22,584 nucleotides of DNA, taken from contig CALJUL010000059.1 in the NCBI GenBank assembly GCA_937975725.1, forward strand, positions 1-22,584, given 5' to 3'. A program made the translations under genes and the position numbers. Below the pieces are notes generated by a model. It did no database searches. It was not told the origin of the DNA and was given only the letters and a program-made list of their open reading frames with translations. How positions within the stretch are numbered: position 1 is the stretch's first letter; every line of letters starts with the position of its first letter. Of this stretch, positions 14,821 through 21,176 are shown one piece after another. The DNA comes from an uncultured Pseudoxanthomonas sp. Its GTDB lineage: Bacteria > Pseudomonadota > Gammaproteobacteria > Xanthomonadales > Xanthomonadaceae.

Positions 14821-15113
14821 AACATCCAGGGGCGCCCGGCGGCCTTTCGCCGCTCGGTTCGGCAGCACCTCAGCCCCGTCAGGGCGCCATGATCCCGATG
14901 ACCAGCGCCGCATTCTTGTCAGACTTGCCGGGCTTTGGTCTGCCTGGGCAATGAGGACTTGCCCCATCAATGCCTCCTTACCAGCCGCAACCCCCCCCCT
15001 TCGATGGTGAAGTTCGCGCGCGACTGACTGCTCCGCGCTCCTTTGACGGTGCAATAGATCGTCGCAACATCGAACTGGCGCCGCGGCGAATTGACGGCAT
15101 CACCGGAAATCAA
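14821..15113. other. Intergenic segment between convergent crp/fnr-like and araC-like genes
   Basis: About 290 bases with no supported gene. It contains a weak hairpin near 14837-14852 and a C9 run at 14991-14999. On the minus strand the stretch near 14890-14950 reads as a short open frame ending in KSDKNAALVIGIMAP, which could be the worn end of a lost gene. I cannot identify it. Confidence 0.4.
14837..14852 (+). terminator. Possible weak terminator after the Crp/Fnr gene
   Basis: CGGCG and CGCCG form a 5-bp stem around a 6-base loop 16 bases after the stop codon. No T-run follows, so intrinsic termination is uncertain. Confidence 0.25.
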
Positions 15114-16181
15114 CTATTTCCTGGCATCGGAATCTGCCTTGGTGGGGCGATGTGCATGTGATTGTTCTGTCCTTGTCGCGTGCAGCCTTTTCCATTGCAA
15201 CGGAGATGTACCGTGGTATTCCCGAAAGGCCTTGGAGAACGCGGCCAAGTTTCGATACCCGAGCATGCCAGAAAGTCGCGTGATGTCGATGGACGAAGCC
15301 TGCAAATGCCAGCAGGCTGTCTGCATCTTCACCTCGTTGAGCAATTGCTTGAAATTCAGATGCTCGTCCTGCAGCCTGCGTTGCAGCGTGCGCGGGTGCA
15401 TTTCCAGGAGTGCCGCGATATGTGGCAGTGAGTGCCGACGTGCGCCGATGGTTTGCAGGATGAGGCTGCGTACCTGCAGTTCGAGACTGTCCCGACAGCG
15501 TGCCAGGTGCTCGCGCAGGTAAGCGTCGATGCATTCGTCGTCTGCACGTGACACCGGTTGTACCGGGCACGCCAGCCACTTCTCGTCATAGACCAGGCAA
15601 TCCTGTTCCTGGTCGAACAGCACCTCGCAGCCAAAATGCCGTTGGTACACCTTCAGTGGCGCAACGGGGCTGTGGCTGATCTCCACCCGCAGCGGCCACA
15701 CACCTGGCCCGCCCAGTTCCTGTGCCAGCCGGGCGAAAGTCGCCAAGGCCATCTCCCGGTGCTGTTGCGCGCGCAGCGCTGGTGCGTGGAAGTGCTCGAT
15801 CAGACGGATATGGGCCTGCTTGCCGTGGCACTGCATGCGCCAATGCTCGGCGGTGTGGTGCAAGGTGATGAAGTGCTGCGTGGTGACGAAGGCAGCGCCC
15901 AGGTTCGGCTCGCTCGCCAGCAGCTTGCCCAGCAGCCCGAGCATGACGATGCCTTGGTGCGAAGCGACGCGCATGCCGAAATCGGCACACTCCAGTTGCC
16001 GGGCAGCGTTGTCCAGCACGCGGATGACGCGACTCAGATCGACCAGGCAATCGCCCTCGTGCAGTGCAGCAAGTGACAGTCCGACTTCGTCCAGCAAGGT
16101 TGCCGGATCGCCGCCCAAAGTTGCGACTTCTTCCTCGAAGCCTGTCAGACAAGCTATCCGCACTTGGTACGAAATACCCAT
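15114..16181 (-). CDS. AraC-family transcriptional regulator with arabinose-binding-like N-terminal domain
   Basis: A 355-aa regulator divergent from the SDR/monooxygenase operon. The N-terminal domain (about residues 15-205) resembles the ligand-binding domain of the OruR/VirS group. The C-terminal AraC DNA-binding domain (about 240-332) has two helix-turn-helix motifs: SLPHIAALLEMHPRTLQRRL, and DITRLSGMLGYRNLAAFSKAF followed by GTSPLQWKR. The ATG at 16181 follows a strong GGGAGGGG ribosome site. Only 106 bp separate it from the first operon gene, so it very probably controls that operon in response to a hydrophobic substrate or intermediate. The arrangement matches mycobacterial virS opposite mymA. 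The ligand is not predictable from sequence. Confidence 0.92.
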   Translation of the reverse strand: MGISYQVRIACLTGFEEEVATLGGDPATLLDEVGLSLAALHEGDCLVDLSRVIRVLDNAARQLECADFGMRVASHQGIVMLGLLGKLLASEPNLGAAFVTTQHFITLHHTAEHWRMQCHGKQAHIRLIEHFHAPALRAQQHREMALATFARLAQELGGPGVWPLRVEISHSPVAPLKVYQRHFGCEVLFDQEQDCLVYDEKWLACPVQPVSRADDECIDAYLREHLARCRDSLELQVRSLILQTIGARRHSLPHIAALLEMHPRTLQRRLQDEHLNFKQLLNEVKMQTACWHLQASSIDITRLSGMLGYRNLAAFSKAFREYHGTSPLQWKRLHATRTEQSHAHRPTKADSDARK

Positions 16182-16221
16182 TTGTCACCCCTCCCTATCG
16201 TCCAAGTCGATCCTGTTGCTT

Positions 16222-16238
16222 TTGTCGTGAAATGACAA
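16222..16238. promoter_or_regulatory. Inverted repeat in the araC-SDR divergent promoter
   Basis: TTGTC (16222-16226) and GACAA (16234-16238) are separated by 7 bases in the 106-bp divergent spacer. A further TTGTC lies at 16182-16186, next to the araC-like start. These are candidate activator sites; arms of 5 bp make this only suggestive. Confidence 0.35.
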
Positions 16239-16287
16239 GTCTCTGATGCCGGTTGCGCGTAGCTTCCCCCGTCGGAGGAGGGAGACA

Positions 16288-17106
16288 ATGAGAGACTTCA
16301 AGGGCAAGGTTGCCGTCGTTACCGGCGGCGGCGGGACGGGCATCGGCAATGCCCTGGTCGTGGAACTGGCGCGCGCCGGCGCGCAGGTCGCGTTCTGCGA
16401 CATCGCCCATCTCGACAAGACCGAGCGCGACATCGCCGGCTTCGATGCACCGCATTTTGCCGCGACGGTGGACATGGCAGAGCGCAGCCAGATCGACGCC
16501 TTCATCGCCGAGGTGATCGCGCGTTTCGGCCATATCGACCTGCTCGTCAACAATGCCGGCATCGCCCTCGGCGACCGCGTGTTCGACGAACTCGGCGATG
16601 CCGATTTCGACAGGATCACCGACATCAATTACTGGGGCGTGGTGCATACCACCCGCCGTTGCTACCCGTCGCTGGTTCAGCGGCCCGAGGCGGCAATCGT
16701 TAATATCTCCAGTGCCCAGGGCATCCTCGCCTTGCCGTACCTCGTGCCCTATTGCACCACCAAGTTCGCGGTTCGCGGCTTCACCGATGCGCTGCGTGCA
16801 GAGCATCGCATCCGCGGCATCGGGAACGTGACCGTTCATACCGTACATCCGGGGCGCGTCGCCACCAACATCACGCTCAACGCCGACTATCAAGGTCCGT
16901 CATCGGGCAAGTTCCACGCCAATTTGCAGAAAGGTACACCGCCCGCGAAAGCCGCCAGGACGATCCTGCGCGGCGTCAGGCGCAACACGGCCCGCATCTT
17001 CATCAGCGACGGCATCGTCCATGACTGGCTCGCCCGCCTACTGCCCAATGCCTACATCCATCTGGTTCGCATGGAAATGCGACGTCAGGGCATCGCGCCG
17101 CGTTGA
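16288..17106 (+). CDS. Short-chain dehydrogenase/reductase
   Basis: A 272-aa classical SDR: cofactor motif TGGGGTGIG (12-20), NNAG (88-91), N114, S141 in NISSAQG, Y155 and K159 (YCTTK). After the catalytic core the C-terminus extends into a basic, hydrophobic tail (DWLARLLPNAYIHLVRMEMRRQ), common in SDRs that work near membranes on long-chain or steroid-like substrates. ATG 16288 has an excellent GGAGGAGGGAGA ribosome site; the longer in-frame start at 16246 does not. It is the first gene of the operon, 55 bp before the monooxygenase. It probably interconverts a secondary alcohol and the ketone used by that enzyme. Direction and exact substrate are inferred. Confidence 0.92.
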   Translation: MRDFKGKVAVVTGGGGTGIGNALVVELARAGAQVAFCDIAHLDKTERDIAGFDAPHFAATVDMAERSQIDAFIAEVIARFGHIDLLVNNAGIALGDRVFDELGDADFDRITDINYWGVVHTTRRCYPSLVQRPEAAIVNISSAQGILALPYLVPYCTTKFAVRGFTDALRAEHRIRGIGNVTVHTVHPGRVATNITLNADYQGPSSGKFHANLQKGTPPAKAARTILRGVRRNTARIFISDGIVHDWLARLLPNAYIHLVRMEMRRQGIAPR

Positions 17107-17161
17107 TGCCGCCCCGTCGGCTCGGGACGGGAAAACAACCAATTTTGGGAGGGAAACGAGA

Positions 17162-18634
17162 ATGATCGAATATGACGTCGTGATCGTCGGCGCCGGTTTG
17201 TCCGGCATCGGCATGGCGTGCCATCTGGCGCGCGAAGCGCCGGGCATCCGTTTCGGACTGCTCGAACGCCGGCAGCGCATCGGCGGTACCTGGGATCTAT
17301 TCCGCTATCCGGGCATCCGCTCGGATTCGGACATGTTTACCTTCGGCTATGCCTTCCGCCTGTGGAAAAGCGACAAGACCCTGGCCGACGCCAACGCCAT
17401 CCGCCAGTACGTCGAGGACACCGCCGCCGAATACGGGGTGCAGGACAAGATCCGCTTTGGCCTGCGCGTGACGAAGGCGAGCTGGTCGAGCGAACGCAAT
17501 CAATGGACGCTGCATGCCCTGGAGGAGGCCTCCGGCCAAACGCACGAGATCTGCGCCCCTTTCGTCATCTTCTGCACCGGCTACTACAGCCATGACGCCG
17601 GCTACCAGCCTGAGTTTCCGGGCCGCGAGCGGTTCAGCGGCGAGTTCATTCATCCGCAGCATTGGCCGGAAGAACTCGACTACCGCGGCAAGCGCGCGAT
17701 CATCGTCGGCAGTGGCGCCACCGCCGTGACCCTGGTGCCGTCGATGGTGCGCGACGGCGCCGGCCACGTGACCATGCTGCAACGTTCGCCCAGCTACATC
17801 ATGACGATCCCGAGCGAAGACGCTCTGGTGCGGCTGATGCGTCGCTTCCTGCCGGAAGAGCGCGTGCTGGCACAGGCACGCACGCGCAGCCTCTGGATCC
17901 AGCGAATGATCTACAAAGTGTCGCGGCGCTGGCCAAAACTGATGCGCAAGTTCCTGCTGCGCAACGTACGCAAGCAGGTTGGGCCGAATGTGGACATGCG
18001 CCACTTCACACCGGACTACCAACCCTGGGACCAACGCCTGTGCCTAGTGCCGAACGGTGATTTGTTCCAGGTATTGCGCGAAGGCAAGGCCTCCATCGTC
18101 ACCGACCGGATCGAAACCTTCACCGAACACGGCATCCGCCTGCAATCCGGCACGGAACTGGAAGCGGACATCATCATTTCCGCCACCGGCCTGCGCCTGG
18201 AAATCTTCGGCGGCACCGCGGTGGAAGTAGATGGAACGCCCGTCCAGATCCGTGATCGCGTTACCTACAAGGGTGTGCTGGCCGAAGGCGTGCCCAATGC
18301 CGGTTTCGTGTTCGGCTACACCAATTTGCCGTGGACGCTGCGCGCCGATCTGGTTTCCAGCTACCTGTGCCGGCTGTTGAACCACATGCGGGCGAACGGC
18401 TTTGCCCGCGTCACCCCGAATGCGCCGGCGCAGGTTCGGCTGGGGAGCAGCATCCTGGATTCGATGCAATCCGGCTATGTGCAGCGCGGCGATGCGGTGT
18501 TGCCACGCCAGGGCCGCGACGCGCCCTGGCGGGTGGTCATGGACTACAACTTCGACGGGGCCATGCTCGGCCAGCCGATCGAAGATGACGCACTGTCCTT
18601 CCAGGCGGAAGCCACCACGGAGACGACACGATGA
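17162..18634 (+). CDS. Baeyer-Villiger flavin monooxygenase, EthA/MymA type
   Basis: A 490-aa class B flavoprotein monooxygenase that should use NADPH and O2 to convert a ketone into an ester or lactone, or to oxidise sulfur compounds. The FAD motif GAGLSG is at 10-15, then GGTWDLFRYPGIRSDSDMFT (41-60), the Baeyer-Villiger fingerprint FSGEFIHPQHWP (158-169) and the NADPH motif GSGATA (183-188). Many long stretches (HPQHWPEELDY, TMLQRSPSYI, PWDQRLCLVPNGDLF, TADLVS-like ending) and the length agree closely with Mycobacterium tuberculosis EthA (489 aa). ATG 17162 follows a GGGAGGGA ribosome site. Its stop overlaps the next ATG (ATGA), so the two are translationally coupled. EthA-like enzymes accept long-chain and aromatic ketones; the native substrate here is unknown. 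Confidence 0.95.
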   Translation: MIEYDVVIVGAGLSGIGMACHLAREAPGIRFGLLERRQRIGGTWDLFRYPGIRSDSDMFTFGYAFRLWKSDKTLADANAIRQYVEDTAAEYGVQDKIRFGLRVTKASWSSERNQWTLHALEEASGQTHEICAPFVIFCTGYYSHDAGYQPEFPGRERFSGEFIHPQHWPEELDYRGKRAIIVGSGATAVTLVPSMVRDGAGHVTMLQRSPSYIMTIPSEDALVRLMRRFLPEERVLAQARTRSLWIQRMIYKVSRRWPKLMRKFLLRNVRKQVGPNVDMRHFTPDYQPWDQRLCLVPNGDLFQVLREGKASIVTDRIETFTEHGIRLQSGTELEADIIISATGLRLEIFGGTAVEVDGTPVQIRDRVTYKGVLAEGVPNAGFVFGYTNLPWTLRADLVSSYLCRLLNHMRANGFARVTPNAPAQVRLGSSILDSMQSGYVQRGDAVLPRQGRDAPWRVVMDYNFDGAMLGQPIEDDALSFQAEATTETTR

Positions 18635-19449
18635 ACGCCTGGAACCACGCCATCGTCACCGGCGGCGGCAGCGGGCTTGGCCTGGGCTTCGCCCTGCGCC
18701 TGCTGCGTCGCGGTTGCAAGGTCAGCGTATTCGACCGCAACTTGTCGCAACCCGTGCGTGAACAACTGCTGCAAGCCGCGCAAAGCGGCAATGCCAAATT
18801 GCAGGATTTCAGTGTCGATGTCAGCGACTGGAACGGCGTCGAAACGGTGGTCAACGCCACCATCGAAACCTTCGGCAGCCCGGATTTGGTCATCCACTGC
18901 GCCGGCATCACCTTCAACCGAGATTTGAGCAAGACCGGCGCGGAGGATTTTCGCGAGGTGGTCGACATCAACCTGAAAGGAAGCTTCCACATTGCCAAGG
19001 CAGTGTTGCCGCACATGCAACCCGGCAGCCGGCTGGCATTGGTTGCCTCGATGGCGGGCCTGACCGGCAATTACGGCCTGAGCGCCTATGGTTCGTCCAA
19101 GTTCGGCGTGGTCGGACTGGCGGCGACGCTGCGCTACGAATACGAACCACGCGGCATCGGCATCAGCTGCATCTGCCCGCCGGAGGTGCGCACGCCGATG
19201 GTGGCGATGGAGCGCTCGCCTGGAAACCACGACGAAATCTCGTTGATTCTCAAGGATATGGCCGGATCGTTGGAGATCGATGAAGCCGTGGACGAGATGT
19301 TCGCGCGGCTTGGGCGCGGGCAGTGGATGATCATTCCCGGACGTAAAGCGAAGCTGGTTGCGCTGCTTTTCCGGTATTTCCCTGCATTGCACTTCGCTTC
19401 CGCCAAGTGGCTGGTGAAGCGGGCGATGTGCAGGCTTCAAGGCACATGA
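18631..19449 (+). CDS. Short-chain dehydrogenase/reductase
   Basis: A 272-aa SDR: cofactor motif TGGGSGLG (10-17), HCAG (89-92) in place of NNAG, N114, S140, Y153 and K157 (YGSSK). Its C-terminus (MIIPGRKAKLVALLFRYFPALHFASAKWLVKRAM) is basic and hydrophobic, suggesting membrane association. It is not a close copy of the first SDR, so the two likely act on different steps or stereoisomers, for example oxidising the alcohol released from the Baeyer-Villiger ester. The ATG lies inside the monooxygenase stop codon (ATGA overlap). In the mymA locus an SDR (sadH) also follows the monooxygenase after an intervening lipase gene. Confidence 0.92.
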   Translation: MNAWNHAIVTGGGSGLGLGFALRLLRRGCKVSVFDRNLSQPVREQLLQAAQSGNAKLQDFSVDVSDWNGVETVVNATIETFGSPDLVIHCAGITFNRDLSKTGAEDFREVVDINLKGSFHIAKAVLPHMQPGSRLALVASMAGLTGNYGLSAYGSSKFGVVGLAATLRYEYEPRGIGISCICPPEVRTPMVAMERSPGNHDEISLILKDMAGSLEIDEAVDEMFARLGRGQWMIIPGRKAKLVALLFRYFPALHFASAKWLVKRAMCRLQGT

Positions 19450-19505
19450 CCCGGCCACGGAGTCACTGGCTAGGAGGATTTCGACCTGCAATGCGCGGGA
19501 TAGAT

Positions 19506-19519
19506 TCGCGCCGGCGCGA
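19506..19519. promoter_or_regulatory. Perfect 14-bp palindrome upstream of the FadL-like gene
   Basis: TCGCGCCGGCGCGA is self-complementary and lies in the 150-bp gap between the second SDR and the FadL-like gene. It could be an operator or part of an RNA hairpin. GC-rich palindromes also arise by chance in DNA of this composition, so confidence is low. Confidence 0.3.
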
Positions 19520-19599
19520 CGGGAATTTCACGAGAGGAGGCGTCATCACAATCAGTTAGTTTGTTTCAATTTTCCATCCATACAAATGGAGGAGGGGCC

Positions 19600-20982
19600 A
19601 TGAACATGTGGACGATAAAGAATGCGCTGGCCATGTCGGTTGGCGTGGCATGTGCGGCAGCGGGCGGTGTGGCTTATGGCTCGGCGCTCGATCGCTCGGG
19701 GCAGTCGCTGTTGGGATTCCTGGAACGGGGAAACTACTTCGAATTCGGCGGCTCGCTGCTCGACGCAAGCGTGAAAGGCGTGGACATGAGCGGCAATCCC
19801 ACTGGCAATGTCGCCAACGCCTACAATTTTGTTGGGGCAACCATCAAGTTTCAGCCGTTCGACAAGGTATCGGTTGGGTTCATTTATGACGAGCCCTTCG
19901 GTGCCGCAGCCGAATACGAGGGGGAGAATGATTTCGTTACCAGTCCGACCGATGCGGTATTTGCGGGGCTGCCCGTGGTCACCGGCCCGAGCATCGTGTC
20001 GGACGGGCAGTTGGCGGCCTACGGACTGGACGCCGGGATTTCCGGAGGCACCAAGGTCGAGGTGGAAACCAGCACCCTTTCCGCAATCGTTGGGTATCAG
20101 CCGACGGAGAACTGGAACATTTACGGCGGCGCGGTGTACCAGAAAGTCGAAGGGAGCGTGAGATTGCGCGGATCGACGTATTCCATGTTCAACGGCTACG
20201 ACATGAGCCTGCCTTCCACACACGAATGGGGCTGGCTGGCCGGTGTCGCCTACGAAATCCCCGACATTGCATTGAAAATTTCGTTGACCTATCGATCCGA
20301 GATCGACTACGACGCCAACATGCGGGAATCCTTGCCATTGGTCGCAGCGGTCGGCGCAAACAGCGCAGAACTTGGCGGACTGATCCAGCAATTGGTCCTG
20401 AACGGAAGCATCCCGGCGGAAACCGGGCAGGCCATCGGCGCTGCCCTCGGTAATTTGGCGGGGGGCTTTGCCGCTGGCACCACGAAGGTGGTCACGCCAC
20501 AGTCGGTGAACCTCGATTTTCAGACTGGCATCATGGCCGACACGCTCCTGTTCGGCAACGTCCGCTGGGTGCAGTGGTCGAAATTTTCGATCCAGCCGGC
20601 GATGTTCGGTCAACTGGCGAAGGCGGTCGGCCCGGTGATCGGCAGGCCGGACGGCTTCAATCTCGACGATTATTCCAAGGATCAGTGGTCCGCCGACCTT
20701 GGCTTGGCACGCAGGTTCAATCAGGCCATTGTCGGTTCGGTGTCGGTCGGCTGGGATGGTGGTGCCGGCAATCCCGTTTCCTCGCTTGGCCCGGTCGAGG
20801 GGTATTGGAATGTCGGGCTGGGCGTTCGTTACAGCCTGACCCCGAAGGTCGAACTGTCCGGTGGCGTGAAGTACTTCTGGTTTGGCGACGCGGAGGCCCA
20901 AACCGGTGCGCACAGCTACGCGGGCGAGTTCAAGGACAACAACGCCGTGGCCGCGGGCGTGAAGCTGGGGGTACATTTCTAG
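19600..20982 (+). CDS. FadL/OmpP1/TodX-type outer-membrane transport protein
   Basis: A 460-aa outer-membrane beta-barrel with an N-terminal signal peptide (about residues 1-29, ending near GVAYGSA). Alternating hydrophobic strands rich in Gly, Tyr and Trp run to a terminal aromatic residue (KLGVHF), the usual barrel insertion signal. FadL-like segments include SVGFIYDEPFG, ALKISLTYRSEIDY, TPQSVNLDFQTGIM and RYSLTPKVELSGGVKYFWFGDA. Proteins of this family let fatty acids, alkanes or aromatic compounds diffuse across the outer membrane. ATG 19600 follows a very strong GGAGGAGGGG ribosome site. It lies 150 bp after the second SDR and may have its own promoter. In this context it probably imports the hydrophobic substrate of the monooxygenase pathway. 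Confidence 0.9.
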   Translation: MNMWTIKNALAMSVGVACAAAGGVAYGSALDRSGQSLLGFLERGNYFEFGGSLLDASVKGVDMSGNPTGNVANAYNFVGATIKFQPFDKVSVGFIYDEPFGAAAEYEGENDFVTSPTDAVFAGLPVVTGPSIVSDGQLAAYGLDAGISGGTKVEVETSTLSAIVGYQPTENWNIYGGAVYQKVEGSVRLRGSTYSMFNGYDMSLPSTHEWGWLAGVAYEIPDIALKISLTYRSEIDYDANMRESLPLVAAVGANSAELGGLIQQLVLNGSIPAETGQAIGAALGNLAGGFAAGTTKVVTPQSVNLDFQTGIMADTLLFGNVRWVQWSKFSIQPAMFGQLAKAVGPVIGRPDGFNLDDYSKDQWSADLGLARRFNQAIVGSVSVGWDGGAGNPVSSLGPVEGYWNVGLGVRYSLTPKVELSGGVKYFWFGDAEAQTGAHSYAGEFKDNNAVAAGVKLGVHF

Positions 20983-20987
20983 GGGGC

Positions 20988-21017
20988 ATCTTTGTTGCGG
21001 CCATTGGCGATCTTTGT
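20988..21017 (+). repeat. Two 8-bp direct repeats, 22-bp spacing
   Basis: ATCTTTGT occurs at 20988-20995 and 21010-21017, directly after the FadL-like stop. Two same-face repeats two helical turns apart can be protein-binding sites, such as arm sites near an element end. The repeats are short, so this may be chance. Confidence 0.25.
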
Positions 21018-21088
21018 ACGCTGTTGTGCAGCCTTGGAGAAACTGGTGCAGTTCAAGCTCGAACTTGATTGGTCGAGAAAGTCAGTGG

Positions 21089-21116
21089 CGCCATTCCCGC
21101 GAAAGCGGGAATGGCG
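21089..21116. terminator. Perfect 12-bp stem, GAAA-loop hairpin between convergent genes
   Basis: CGCCATTCCCGC, loop GAAA, GCGGGAATGGCG. It lies 106 bases after the FadL-like stop and 60 bases after the relaxase stop (on the other strand), a typical bidirectional terminator position. The core ATTCCCGC-GAAA-GCGGGAAT is a dispersed REP-like motif known to me from several proteobacterial genomes, so it may also be a mobile repeat. Only one copy is in this window. Confidence 0.65.
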
Positions 21117-21176
21117 AGAAATCAGGGCTTCGTGGACGCGTCTGGAGCCTTGCTTGGCTGTTGCTACCTTCGGTGT

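Noticed and set aside
14991..14999. C9 run in the intergenic segment as a switch
   Set aside because: It lies between convergent gene ends with no promoter or coding sequence that it could affect.
14807..15010. A small plus-strand frame after the Crp/Fnr gene
   Set aside because: It overlaps the end of that gene, lacks a ribosome site, and its translation is low-complexity.
15041..15113. A partial FNR-like match (TTGAC-N4-TCACC)
   Set aside because: Poor right half and located between two convergent gene ends, where an activator site has no target.
19552..20976. A 474-codon minus-strand frame spanning the whole FadL-like gene
   Set aside because: The plus strand has a signal peptide, barrel pattern and strong ribosome site; the antisense product resembles nothing and lacks a ribosome site.
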